Translations under genes and position numbers: made by a program
Shown: positions 54,729 to 63,644 of the stretch, one piece after another
Layout of the letters: each line of letters opens with the position of its first letter
Position numbering within the stretch: position 1 is the stretch's first letter
The notes under the pieces: model-generated
Told to the model about the DNA's origin: nothing
Seen by the model: the letters and a program-made list of their open reading frames with translations, nothing else
The model's database searches: none
Assembly (NCBI RefSeq): GCF_025362475.1
Contig: NZ_JANYGH010000063.1
Coordinates: forward strand, 1-64,000
DNA: 64,000 nucleotides
Direction of reading: 5' to 3'
Origin: Mucilaginibacter sp.
Lineage (GTDB): Bacteria > Bacteroidota > Bacteroidia > Sphingobacteriales > Sphingobacteriaceae

Positions 54729-56180
54729 TTAGTTCCTGAATTCAATTATAAATGTAGTTCCCTCGCCAGGAATGCTTTCTGCTATGATGTTTCCTCCCAT
54801 AGCCTCTACCTGATTTTTAACCAGGAACAGGCCTATTCCGCGTGCGTCATCGTTGCCATGAAAGGTTTTATACATCCCAAAAAGTTTATTGCCATTTTGA
54901 ACCATATCTATCCCCATACCATTGTCTTTAAATCTCAGGATGATCTGATCTTTTAACCTTTTAGCATTTATATTGATTTTTAGCGACTTTTCGGGGTTGC
55001 GGTATTTGATGGCGTTGGTCAATAAATTAAGCAGGATACTTTCCAGATAAGCAGGATCAAATTCAAATTCAATTTCTGGTGATACTTCAATAGAAAGCTT
55101 TGCCGCTGCAGCTTTTAATGATCCGGACAAGACTCCCGTCGTTTTTTCAATTTCTTTAGCAAGATTTAGCATTTTCAGCCTATGTTTACCACTGGCATGT
55201 ACATCAACAACCTCATTCAAATGCACAAGTGTATCCTGCAAATTAACCGCATTTATACCAAGCATCCCAATCAGGCTATCTCTTTCGGCGGTGTCTTCTT
55301 CGCTCAAAATCATTTCTGTCAACATCTGTATATTACCGGCATGTGACCGCAGGTTATGTGATACTATATGTGCGAAATTTAACAAGCGGCTGTTCTGCGC
55401 GCTAATGATTTCCATTGCCCGGCTTCGTTCCATTTCCATCCTCTTATGGTCTGTAATGTCTTTAATCTGGGAAACAAAGTACAGTGGCTTTCCCTGCTGA
55501 TCGCGGGCCAAAGTAACATTTAAAGAGACCCATATAATACCGCCATCAATATGAAAATAACGCTTATCCATTTGATATGCAGTGATCTTGCCATCTAATA
55601 GCTGATACATTTGTTGCAAATCAATATCCAGGTCATCCGAATGCGTGATGTCCTGGAAAGTTAGCTTTAATAAAATTCGCTCATTATAGCCCAAAATCTG
55701 GCACAACATTTTATTAACCCTAATCCATTCTCCCTTTGTAGATACAAGGGCCATCCCTATAGGCGCGTAATCAAATGCCTGGTGAAATTGTTCTTCCTGT
55801 TCTGCCAGTTTACTCACCAGGTTAACCTGCGTTGTGATATCCTCTATAGAGCCATACATGACAGTACATTTGCCGTCCTCGAAATCGGCCTTTATTCTAA
55901 CCTTAACCCATTTAACGTTTCCTTTTGCAGTAGTCAGTTTTAATTCGACCACTTCAGGATTTTCTGTTTTTATGGCATCATCCATTAATCGCCTAATGGC
56001 GTCAGTATCTTCGTAAAATTCTATTGCCTTTTCAAGGCTGGGAGAAAAATCTTGGTCTACTTCATGAATGTCCCGAACAACGGCGTTCCAATAAATTTCA
56101 CCTTTGGCCAGGTTCACTTCCCATATACCCAAATGAGCTATGGGGATAACTTTTTGGTAGAGTTCGAGTTTAGTTTGCAT
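54729..56180 (-). CDS. PAS-domain sensor histidine kinase
   Basis: This cytosolic sensor kinase of 483 residues has a PAS/PAC pair at about 8-118 (PAC motif VMYGSIEDIT), a second PAS/PAC at about 130-247 (FVSQIKDITDHKRMEME), the phospho-acceptor His275 in IVSHNLRSH, and an HATPase domain with LLNLLTNAIKYRNP, FKDNGMGIDM and GIGLFLVKNQVEAMGG. There are no membrane spans, so the signal is internal, perhaps redox or a small ligand. No response regulator is adjacent; the lone receiver at 52314 is a possible partner. Confidence 0.93.
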   Translation of the reverse strand: MQTKLELYQKVIPIAHLGIWEVNLAKGEIYWNAVVRDIHEVDQDFSPSLEKAIEFYEDTDAIRRLMDDAIKTENPEVVELKLTTAKGNVKWVKVRIKADFEDGKCTVMYGSIEDITTQVNLVSKLAEQEEQFHQAFDYAPIGMALVSTKGEWIRVNKMLCQILGYNERILLKLTFQDITHSDDLDIDLQQMYQLLDGKITAYQMDKRYFHIDGGIIWVSLNVTLARDQQGKPLYFVSQIKDITDHKRMEMERSRAMEIISAQNSRLLNFAHIVSHNLRSHAGNIQMLTEMILSEEDTAERDSLIGMLGINAVNLQDTLVHLNEVVDVHASGKHRLKMLNLAKEIEKTTGVLSGSLKAAAAKLSIEVSPEIEFEFDPAYLESILLNLLTNAIKYRNPEKSLKININAKRLKDQIILRFKDNGMGIDMVQNGNKLFGMYKTFHGNDDARGIGLFLVKNQVEAMGGNIIAESIPGEGTTFIIEFRN

Positions 56181-56611
56181 GTAAAGTAAAGATGAGCTTG
56201 CGTAAGCTACAATGGAAAAATGTATATATTATATATTAAAAATTAGGTGTTGTTGACTATGCAAAGGTTATGAATCTATTTAACGAAAGGTAATCAAGTC
56301 TACTTGTTAATAAAGCCTTTGCAATATTCTTTTTATCCGTAATTCTAATTTTTAACGTTTGATTTGTATCCATGCTTATAAAATAACCTTGATGCCCACA
56401 TCAAGCACTCGGGTACTTCCTGTTGATCCTTCATCTTACAAAGCTAACAATTAAATAGACGAGCCTAAACTGATCTAATCATTGAATTTTAATAACACTT
56501 AATTCTTTTGTGTGGCAGCTTTCAGGTGTTTGTAGTTTTAAAAATTGAATTGCCAAATGATAATTGTTTATAAAGATCAGGGCTGGCATTAATTCAATAA
56601 ATAAAAACTAA
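56181..56611. other. Intergenic region between dnaE2 and PAS kinase gene
   Basis: This 431-base AT-rich region has no gene that I can support. A perfect 7-bp hairpin with a 4-base loop lies at 56388-56405. On the minus strand it is followed by GTTATTTTAT and might end the imuA-imuB-dnaE2 transcript, although it is 200 bases past the dnaE2 stop. The kinase promoter must lie near 56190-56250. Confidence 0.4.
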
Positions 56612-59600
56612 TTATCTAAAATTCCTGCCTTTGTAAAAGACATCTTGAGCAGACTGGTCGCGTTTTTGGGGTGCGGGTGCAGTTGTTTCGTCGGATCGGG
56701 ATAGGGGGACTAACGGTAGATCATCATTATCGGCGTTGGTCAGGCCGTTCAGTAATTTATTGAGGTTGAAGCAGCGGCGGACAACCACATGTAGTACTTC
56801 GCCCTCCACCTGCAATTTGCCTTCCACCATGAGTAAGCGGGATTGCAGGATCTCCTTGCGGTATTTGTCAAAGACTTTTTCCCACACAACAAGGTTAGAA
56901 AAACCGGTTTCATCCTTTATGGTGATAAACAGCACTCCTTTGGCTGTGCCGGGGCGCTGACGGACGGTGATCATCCCGGCAACTTTGATAGGATCGCCAT
57001 TTTTCATCGTTTTTATTTCCCCGGTAGGTGTTACGCGCAGAAGGTCAAGCTGGCCCCGTACAAAACTTACGGGATGTGCTTTGAGTGATAGCCCCGTGGT
57101 AGCGAAATCATGTACAACATGCTCGGCCTGGGTCATGAATGGCAGACTGATCTGTGTTTCGAGCGCGCTTTCGGATGGCTGCCCGGTAAATAACCCAATT
57201 GGCTTGTCATTGAGTGCGGGTACTTCCCACAAAGCCTCGCGGCGATCCAGCCCTAAAGAGCGAAAGGCATCCGCGTCGGCCAGGTTTTCGATAGCGGCTT
57301 GTGGTATACCCGCATCACTCAATTGGTGGATACTGGTATAGCCACTACTTCGCCCGGCAACAAGGGATTGCATCTCCTCTTCATTTAATCCTTTTACTTG
57401 GCGGAAGCCTAATCGTAAGGCAAAAAATTTACCCGCTTTTTCTTCTAATATATTATCCCATTGGGAGTGGTTGATATCCACCGGGCGCACCTCTACGCCG
57501 TGATTGCGGGCATCATCCACAATCTCTGCCGGTTGATAGAACCCCATGGGCTGGCTATTGAGCAAGGCCGCCGCAAAAACATCGGGGTGATGCCATTTAA
57601 GCCAACAGGAAATATAAACGAGGTGGGCAAACGAAGCGGCATGGCTTTCCGGGAAACCGTAGCTGCCAAAACCTTCCAATTGTTTAAATATTCGCTCTGC
57701 AAATTCCTTGTCGTAGTTGTTGGCCACCATGCCATCGACCAACTTTTTGCGATGCTGGCTCACCAAACCTTTAGCTTTAAAAGTCGCCATACTTCGCCGC
57801 AGATGATCGGCTTCCGCCGGTGTAAAGCCTGCCGCCACAATAGCGATCTCCATAGCCTGTTCCTGGAAAAGCGGCACGCCCAATGTCCGGCCCAATATTC
57901 TTTTGAGTTCTTCAGATGGATATACTATGGGGTCTATGCCGTCGCGCCTGCGCAAATAAGGATGTACCATGTCGCCCTGTATTGGACCTGGCCGTACGAT
58001 AGCCACCTCGATCACCAGGTCATAAAAACATCTCGGCTTTAACCGGGGCAGCATAGACATTTGTGCACGGCTCTCTATCTGGAAGACGCCAAGCGTATCG
58101 GCATGACAGATCATATCATAAACGGCCGGGTCGTCCTGCGGCACATTCTCCAGTGTAAGGTCAAGGTTGTAATGATTCTTGCACAGCACAAACGCCTTTC
58201 TTATACAGGTCAGCATTCCCAAAGCCAGTACATCCACTTTCAAAATCCCCAGCGCTTCCAGGTCATCCTTGTTCCATTCCAGTTGTGTACGGTCTTCCAT
58301 GCGGGCGTTCAGAACAGGACAGATATCAGAAAGCTTGCATTGCATGATCACAAACCCGCCTGTGTGCTGCCCTAACTGGCGTGGGAAACCCATCAACTGT
58401 TCGGTCAGCTCCAAAACTTTGTGTAAGTGCGGGTCATCCGGGTTTAGTCCCTGTTCAATGATCCGCTGCCGGTCAAAAGCCTCTTCTGAAAAATCCCAGA
58501 TTGCACCGGATAAGCGTTTGATCGTATCTTCTGATAGGCCCATTGCTTTACCCACATCGCGGATCGCGCCTTTATGCCGTTCCTGGGTCACTGTGGCTAC
58601 AATGGCCGCGTGTTCCCGGCCGTAAGTTTCATAAATCCATTGGATAATCTCTTCCCGGCGTTCATGTTCAAAATCCACGTCAACATCAGGCCATTCGTCG
58701 CGGGCATCAGACATAAAACGGGAAAACAGCAGCCGGGATTTGGTAGGATTTACCGGCGTGATCCCCAAACAAAAACAAACCGTGCAATTGGCTGCCGAAC
58801 CGCGTCCCTGGTGCAGGATATTCAATTGCTCGGCTTTTTGGGTGTATTCATAAATCCGCAGGAAATAAGGAGCCAGCTTCCGCCTCGCAAAAAATGCCAG
58901 CTCAAAATCAACCTGTTCCGTGATTTTTTTCGGGATGATCTCACCAAATATTTTTCGGGCGCCTTCCATTGTATGCGCCCGCAGGTGTTCATCTGAAGTA
59001 CGGCCATCCGGGCTCACCCATTCCGGTTCGAGGTATTTTAAAGTATCCAGTGAGAAAGTACAGGCATCGGCAATCTCCTGTGTACGCGCGATAGCATCAG
59101 GATACTGGCGAAACAAACGCTCCAGTTCATCAAGAGGTTTCAGGTAGCGCTCGGCATTGGCATGCAGGCGGAACCCGGCGTTATGGATGGTACATTTTTC
59201 CCGTACGCAGGTTTGTATATCCTGTAATTCCCGGCGTAAAGATTCGTGATAGTGTACATCATTAGTGGCTACCATAGGAACAGCCAATTGTGACAACCTG
59301 TAAAAGCGCTTGGCATCATCGCCACTATAGGAGCGGCTTACAGCCAGGTAAAGGTTTGCACCTAAAATAGCCTTATATTCCGCAAGGTCAGCTTTAAAAG
59401 TATCGTCAAAATCAAACTTCCTGTTCAGCCTTGTGGGCGGCACAGCTATAAATTTTATACCCTGGGCATGAGCATAAACATCTTTTTTATAGAGTTCGCA
59501 TTTGCCTTTTTCGGTACGCAGGTTGCCCAATGTCAATAAAGCGCATAACCTGCCCCAGGCGGTAATATCTGTAGGGTATGCTAACAGGCTGGGGCCATCC

Positions 59601-59809
59601 AGCAGGTCGAGGCGGCAGGCAGGAATAAAACCTATGCCTTTCAGCTTTGCGGCCTGGTGCGCACGTACAACTCCCGTCATACTGTTTCGGTCAGTGATCG
59701 CGATTTTGGTATAGCCAAGGTCAGCCGCATGTTCTACCAGTTCATCGGGATGCGAACCACCCCGCATAAATGTAAAATTGCTGGTTACCTGTAATTCTGC
59801 GTACCTCAT
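56612..59809 (-). CDS. dnaE2: Error-prone DNA polymerase DnaE2 (ImuC)
   Basis: This 1065-residue C-family polymerase makes mutagenic translesion products together with ImuA and ImuB. An N-terminal PHP domain starts MRYAELQVTSNFTF and includes ITDRNSMTGVVRAHQAAK. The polymerase core has HQGRGSAAN (334-341) and catalytic Asp residues in PDVDVDF (374-380), with the third in LKVDVLALG. The OB fold near the C terminus has KVAGMITVRQRPGTAKGVLF. I placed the start at the ATG at 59809, as in the family; the frame runs on to 59863 inside imuB. The end of the gene lacks the DnaE1 tau-binding region, as expected. Confidence 0.96.
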   Translation of the reverse strand: MRYAELQVTSNFTFMRGGSHPDELVEHAADLGYTKIAITDRNSMTGVVRAHQAAKLKGIGFIPACRLDLLDGPSLLAYPTDITAWGRLCALLTLGNLRTEKGKCELYKKDVYAHAQGIKFIAVPPTRLNRKFDFDDTFKADLAEYKAILGANLYLAVSRSYSGDDAKRFYRLSQLAVPMVATNDVHYHESLRRELQDIQTCVREKCTIHNAGFRLHANAERYLKPLDELERLFRQYPDAIARTQEIADACTFSLDTLKYLEPEWVSPDGRTSDEHLRAHTMEGARKIFGEIIPKKITEQVDFELAFFARRKLAPYFLRIYEYTQKAEQLNILHQGRGSAANCTVCFCLGITPVNPTKSRLLFSRFMSDARDEWPDVDVDFEHERREEIIQWIYETYGREHAAIVATVTQERHKGAIRDVGKAMGLSEDTIKRLSGAIWDFSEEAFDRQRIIEQGLNPDDPHLHKVLELTEQLMGFPRQLGQHTGGFVIMQCKLSDICPVLNARMEDRTQLEWNKDDLEALGILKVDVLALGMLTCIRKAFVLCKNHYNLDLTLENVPQDDPAVYDMICHADTLGVFQIESRAQMSMLPRLKPRCFYDLVIEVAIVRPGPIQGDMVHPYLRRRDGIDPIVYPSEELKRILGRTLGVPLFQEQAMEIAIVAAGFTPAEADHLRRSMATFKAKGLVSQHRKKLVDGMVANNYDKEFAERIFKQLEGFGSYGFPESHAASFAHLVYISCWLKWHHPDVFAAALLNSQPMGFYQPAEIVDDARNHGVEVRPVDINHSQWDNILEEKAGKFFALRLGFRQVKGLNEEEMQSLVAGRSSGYTSIHQLSDAGIPQAAIENLADADAFRSLGLDRREALWEVPALNDKPIGLFTGQPSESALETQISLPFMTQAEHVVHDFATTGLSLKAHPVSFVRGQLDLLRVTPTGEIKTMKNGDPIKVAGMITVRQRPGTAKGVLFITIKDETGFSNLVVWEKVFDKYRKEILQSRLLMVEGKLQVEGEVLHVVVRRCFNLNKLLNGLTNADNDDLPLVPLSRSDETTAPAPQKRDQSAQDVFYKGRNFR

Positions 59810-59822
59810 AATAAGATGTTGT

Positions 59823-61325
59823 TTAAGCAAAAAATCCGTGGATATACCATTGTGACCCCTCATCCGAATAATGGCCCGAGCGAAACAGCCAGTAGCGCCG
59901 GCCTTCGTGGTCCTCTACCACATAATAATCGCGGTGTGGTCCAGTGTCCAGCCACCATTCGCGTTCTATGCGTTCAGCATCATCGGCTTTTTTGATCGTA
60001 TGCCGCTCGCCTTTATAAATAAACAGCATGGGGGGATTATCGGGCAGCAACGCGGTCACTTCTATCTTCTCGGGCCGTGGCAACAGCAACGATGGCCTTG
60101 GACGCCCGGTTCGCCAGGTAGTTGTGGGCTTTTCTGCAAGTGAACCGGCTTTTTTAATGGATTGTTCCGGCCAGTAACGTTCCTGCGGCAGGTAGCGGCG
60201 TATGTTGCCAGCGCCAACTTTATTGGCCAGCCTGTCGAGCAGTTCTGCCAAACTGGTATCAGCGAGGCCACAGCCCTCTGGCGACCACAGGATCTCCTGA
60301 TCGGGCGATACTTCCTCCACTTTTGGCGCTTCCAGGGTAAACAGTTCAATACCCAGATCCGGCTCAATCAGGGGTATTTTAAGTTCAAACAATTTGAACA
60401 GATGATTGATGTTATGCGAAGCCCGGTTGGTGCCGATAGTGGCATCTACGATTTTACCATCCAGGCGATAGCATTTAAGGACGGCTGTCCGCAAGCCTTT
60501 ACCTTCAGCCTGTAGTCGTTTGCAAAGGTTACTCAGCAGTGTTTTAATACCCAGTTCTATTGCTGTTGCGGTGCGAACCGGCTCCAGGCATGGCAGGCGT
60601 TCATTATAAGGTTCTGCCGGGTGCAATACTTGCAAGGGTTCGTTCTCGTTACCAAGGGCCTGGTCCAAACGCAGCAGGAAATTATCCCCAAAACGGCGGC
60701 GCACTGCTGAACGTTTCAGGTTTATAAAACTTTTGATTGTATAAAAACCAAGTTTTTGCAGCCGCTCCAGGATCAGCGGTTCCAGGCGCAATGCAGCCGG
60801 CGGGAGGGGTAACAAGGCATTCGCCTGATCGCCCGGCTCAATGATCGGTTTTATCCGCCCAAAACGTGCCACGGCCCAGGCTGTTCCAACGGTGTCAGCC
60901 ATCGCGCCACGAACGTCATAGCCTTTGCTTCTGATGCGGTTTACAATTTCCTTAAGGTAAGCCCGTTCACCACCCCACAAGTGCGCACAGCCCGAAATAT
61001 CTAAAATTAAGCCTTGGGGCAAATCAACCGAAATCAGCGGCGAATAACGGATACACCATTCGCCGGCCTGTTTGAGTATTTTGGCAGACTGGCCCGGCTG
61101 CGCATCGAAAACCTGGAGGCCCGGTATGGCCGCTTTCACATCCGCCGCCGCCATACCTACAGTAATGCCCTGTGCTTCTGCTAAGCTATTAGCGGCTGTA
61201 ACCACCATGTGGTTACGTTCGGACGCTACCAGGATAAAGGGCACATCTTTCAGTTCCGGCTGCCGGATCGTCACCCAGTCCGTCGTCAAATGACGAAACC
61301 ATAGAGAAAGAAAGCGACTTTGCAT
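59823..61325 (-). CDS. imuB: ImuB, inactive Y-family polymerase-like mutasome protein
   Basis: This 500-residue protein of the Y-family polymerase fold bridges DnaE2 and the sliding clamp. The catalytic acids are missing: the N terminus reads SLWFRHLTTDW where active enzymes have DxD, and the second site reads SVDLPQGLILD (99-109), where SxDE is expected. Both are typical for ImuB. The helix-hairpin region (about 180-215) and the C-terminal RRYWLFRSGHY are also family features. It starts two bases after the imuA stop and precedes dnaE2, so the three form one transcription unit. Confidence 0.95.
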   Translation of the reverse strand: MQSRFLSLWFRHLTTDWVTIRQPELKDVPFILVASERNHMVVTAANSLAEAQGITVGMAAADVKAAIPGLQVFDAQPGQSAKILKQAGEWCIRYSPLISVDLPQGLILDISGCAHLWGGERAYLKEIVNRIRSKGYDVRGAMADTVGTAWAVARFGRIKPIIEPGDQANALLPLPPAALRLEPLILERLQKLGFYTIKSFINLKRSAVRRRFGDNFLLRLDQALGNENEPLQVLHPAEPYNERLPCLEPVRTATAIELGIKTLLSNLCKRLQAEGKGLRTAVLKCYRLDGKIVDATIGTNRASHNINHLFKLFELKIPLIEPDLGIELFTLEAPKVEEVSPDQEILWSPEGCGLADTSLAELLDRLANKVGAGNIRRYLPQERYWPEQSIKKAGSLAEKPTTTWRTGRPRPSLLLPRPEKIEVTALLPDNPPMLFIYKGERHTIKKADDAERIEREWWLDTGPHRDYYVVEDHEGRRYWLFRSGHYSDEGSQWYIHGFFA

Positions 61326-61327
61326 GG

Positions 61328-62059
61328 TTATATGGCTTTTCGTTCCGGTAATTCATTCATCATAATATCTTCGTCAACCGGCACAAAGTGTCCGTCAACC
61401 CATTCCAGCTTCCAACTGCCCGGATTGCCGTTCCGCACCCGCAGCAGTTCTACCTGCCATCGCGGAAAGCCCACACCCGGCAATTCTTCTTCCACCGTAC
61501 TTGGCAATGGCGTGATCTGCCAGCGGGCAACACAGGTAGTTGTACCCAGTTTACGTGGATCGTTGCGTAGCAGAAAGCCTGTAACCTTGCTGCTTTCCAC
61601 CGCCAGCTGCAAACGGCGGGATTGGGCAAAACTTATTTCCCTGACTTCGGCAATAACTGCTGCCAGCCCTTCGCATTTCAATGCTTCTTCCATGGCCCAG
61701 AGTACATCCTTTTCGCGCTGAACATCAATAAAGATTAACCGGTCTGGCTGCACTTCAAAATCATCAAGGGAGGGAGGGAAAAGTTTTCTTGTGGTACTGA
61801 TCCACAGGCATGCGCCACCTTTTTGCATCAGGAAAGCCAGTAAGCCCGACATTAGTCCGCTGGTTGCGGCCGCCTGTTCCGGCGTTGGGCAAACCATTTC
61901 GTGTATATTACCCACAGGGAAAACGCCATTGGGGAATGCGGATTCCAATGGTCCCAGGCCAATACCACCAGGCTTATCCGCTACAGGCGGAACAAAACCC
62001 TGCCATCGCAAAATATCTTTTTGCAAACGGTTGATCATATCCTTTTGGGTTTCCTGCAT
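61328..62059 (-). CDS. imuA: ImuA, RecA-like mutasome protein
   Basis: This 243-residue protein has the ImuA layout: an N-terminal helix, GLGPLESAFPNGVFPVGNIHEMV, then a RecA-like core with ACLWISTTRKLFPPSLDDF and the acidic LIFIDVQREKDVLWAMEEAL. The Walker A region (VCPTPEQAAATSG) has no GKT/S, so it probably does not bind ATP like RecA. It recruits ImuB and the polymerase during translesion synthesis. It is the first gene of the damage operon, with a -7 element at 62099-62106. Confidence 0.92.
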   Translation of the reverse strand: MQETQKDMINRLQKDILRWQGFVPPVADKPGGIGLGPLESAFPNGVFPVGNIHEMVCPTPEQAAATSGLMSGLLAFLMQKGGACLWISTTRKLFPPSLDDFEVQPDRLIFIDVQREKDVLWAMEEALKCEGLAAVIAEVREISFAQSRRLQLAVESSKVTGFLLRNDPRKLGTTTCVARWQITPLPSTVEEELPGVGFPRWQVELLRVRNGNPGSWKLEWVDGHFVPVDEDIMMNELPERKAI

Positions 62060-62098
62060 GTCTTTTACATCTTATTCGCCTGAAATTCCTGCGGACTA

Positions 62099-62106
62099 CA
62101 AAGTTA
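62099..62106 (-). promoter_or_regulatory. Candidate -7 element for imuA
   Basis: On the minus strand this reads TAACTTTG, matching TAnnTTTG, 39 bases before the imuA ATG at 62059. An imperfect inverted repeat overlaps and extends just upstream. Confidence 0.5.
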
Positions 62107-62123
62107 ATACTAAAAATATTAGC
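62103..62123. promoter_or_regulatory. Imperfect inverted repeat, candidate operator of the damage locus
   Basis: A 21-base inverted repeat centred on 62113 matches at seven of ten paired positions, with TTAATA-type and TATTAG-type half sites. It lies between the facing -7 elements for imuA (62099-62106) and the 90-residue gene (62132-62139), overlapping the first. It could bind a damage-responsive repressor acting on both sides. No lexA-like gene is in the window. Confidence 0.4.
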
Positions 62124-62131
62124 ATTTTATT

Positions 62132-62139
62132 TATATTTG
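62132..62139 (+). promoter_or_regulatory. Candidate -7 element for the 90-residue gene and alkB-like gene
   Basis: TATATTTG matches TAnnTTTG exactly and lies 23 bases before the ATG at 62163. A -33 TTG is not seen at the usual spacing. Confidence 0.5.
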
Positions 62140-62162
62140 AAAAAAAGTTTACAACAGTTAAA

Positions 62163-62435
62163 ATGATTACGCATAACTATCTGACCAGGGAGGCCAAAGC
62201 CTTTGTAAAGCGCAAAAGCGGCCCTGATGAAGTCGTACGGGTAGTGCCCGATCCGACGCATAAAAAAGCAGCCCAATGTTATCAGCTGTATACCGCTTTT
62301 GAAGAAAGGCCTGATGACCTCGGCTGCATTTTATTTGACGCACAGGGTTTCTGGATCTATGATGGCGATATACTATCTATCGCGGAACAGGAACAGGTTG
62401 CGGATTTTATTATCAATTATGTAGAAAGGATTTAA
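62163..62435 (+). CDS. Unknown 90-residue protein of the DNA-damage locus
   Basis: A longer frame runs back to 61791 through imuA, but the credible start is the ATG at 62163, after the promoter. The protein begins MITHNYLTREAKAFVKRKSG. It has a basic N-terminal half, then CYQLYTAFEERPDDLGCILF and an acidic C-terminal helix (SIAEQEQVADFIINYVERI). It is cytosolic by sequence, with no known domain that I recognise. It lies eight bases before the AlkB-type gene and is divergent from imuA, so it probably takes part in the response to DNA damage; this is inference. Confidence 0.75.
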   Translation: MITHNYLTREAKAFVKRKSGPDEVVRVVPDPTHKKAAQCYQLYTAFEERPDDLGCILFDAQGFWIYDGDILSIAEQEQVADFIINYVERI

Positions 62436-62443
62436 GGAGAAGG

Positions 62444-63055
62444 ATGATGGAGCAATTGTGTTTTTTTCCCGAGGAGGGGCAAAGTAAGGGATTACCAAAG
62501 GAACTGCTGGAGTATATGCCTGCTTTGTTTGATGAAGAACAAAGCAATTCTTTATTAAGTAAGTTTATTGCAGCAACTCCCTGGCAACAGCGGATACAGA
62601 AAATTTACGACAAAGAAGTTATTACACCAAGACTGACTGCCTGGTATGGCGATCCGGAAGTATATGACTATGCATCGCTTACTCAAACCAAACCCAATCT
62701 GTGGACACCTGAATTGCTGATGATCAAAGCTAAGATAGAGCCACTGGTGGGCATTAAATTTAATAGTGTTCTGCTCAATTATTACCGCGACAGCAATGAT
62801 TCTGTGGCCTGGCATAGCGACCGTGAAAGTGTTTTAGGCAACAACCCTGTTATAGCCTCGGTTAGTTTTGGACAGGTGCGCAGTTTTGATATTCGGAACA
62901 AAGCCAACCATGGTGAAAAATATTCGGTTCGGCTGGAGCATGGCTCGTTTCTGTTGATGAAAGCAGGTTTGCAGGAACATTGGGAACATCGTATTGCCAA
63001 ATCCATTAAACCTATGAAGGCGCGGGTCAACCTCACTTTCCGGACGGTTATATGA
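62444..63055 (+). CDS. AlkB-family 2-oxoglutarate/Fe(II) dioxygenase
   Basis: This 203-residue enzyme removes alkyl groups from DNA or RNA bases by oxidation. The iron ligands are His124 and Asp126 in AWHSDRE and His182 in HWEHRIAKS. 2-oxoglutarate is bound by Arg194 and Arg200 in ARVNLTFR. The substrate-lid region includes LTAWYGDPEVYDY. The length and PRLTAWYG motif match the AlkB/ALKBH2-3-like group of Bacteroidota. Start codons at 62444 and 62447 are both possible. A purine-rich AAGGAGAAGG lies directly upstream. Joint control with the 90-residue gene is likely. Confidence 0.93.
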   Translation: MMEQLCFFPEEGQSKGLPKELLEYMPALFDEEQSNSLLSKFIAATPWQQRIQKIYDKEVITPRLTAWYGDPEVYDYASLTQTKPNLWTPELLMIKAKIEPLVGIKFNSVLLNYYRDSNDSVAWHSDRESVLGNNPVIASVSFGQVRSFDIRNKANHGEKYSVRLEHGSFLLMKAGLQEHWEHRIAKSIKPMKARVNLTFRTVI

Positions 63056-63109
63056 CGTATTTTTTCCTGAAATTTTATTTTCGGTGATTTAAATCCTAAA
63101 TTTAAATGT

Positions 63110-63568
63110 ATGAAAGCCATCACCTGTTTGTTGCTGCTGATAACCTGTTTCTATGGAGACGTACCGAAAATATCGGTTACCGATGCAGAAAAGGTATTGG
63201 GCCAAACTGCGCGTATGAGTGCCAGTTCCGGTGAGGAAAAAAATGGCGTATCCAAACAGCGGTATACATATGTGGCCATTGCCGATACGCTATCGCATTT
63301 ATATTATTTGTCAGCCCAATATCCGGTGATAACAGCTGCGCAAAAGGCTTATGCCGCTATTGTTGCCGGTAATGTTGGTATGCCCGGGCAGGAAAAAATA
63401 ACCGGCTTGGGTGATGAGGCTTTTTTTCATACCGATAAGCAGCATTTTTACCTCATCATTTTCAGAAAAAAGGACCAGGTGATTACCCTGAAGGTTAATA
63501 AGCTAACCGGCAAAACATCTGCACCGGAACTCCGGAAGCTGGCCGCAAAACTGGAACATAACGTATGA
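63110..63568 (+). CDS. Small exported protein of unknown function
   Basis: This 152-residue protein has an N-terminal hydrophobic segment (MKAITCLLLLITCFYG) that looks like a signal peptide, possibly a lipoprotein signal ending LITC. The mature part reads ISVTDAEKVLGQTARMS near the start and has a compact alpha/beta pattern (YVAIADTLSHLYYLS, ITGLGDEAFFHTDKQHFYLI, FRKKDQVITLKVNKLTGK). The GDEAFF segment recalls small periplasmic proteins of sphingobacteria, but I cannot name a family. It is 54 bases after the AlkB-type gene. Confidence 0.7.
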   Translation: MKAITCLLLLITCFYGDVPKISVTDAEKVLGQTARMSASSGEEKNGVSKQRYTYVAIADTLSHLYYLSAQYPVITAAQKAYAAIVAGNVGMPGQEKITGLGDEAFFHTDKQHFYLIIFRKKDQVITLKVNKLTGKTSAPELRKLAAKLEHNV

Positions 63569-63644
63569 AGATGGTCCCGCTTTTTAAGGTTCGCGATAGG
63601 TGGGGGGCTATATCTCTAAATAATAATCTCAAAATGTGGAAACC

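Noticed and set aside
57461..58042. 193-codon plus-strand frame inside dnaE2
   Set aside because: It is the antisense of conserved polymerase coding sequence; no known domain.
61791..62162. N-terminal extension of the frame that ends at 62435
   Set aside because: It overlaps imuA and lies before the promoter; the ATG at 62163 gives the compact protein.
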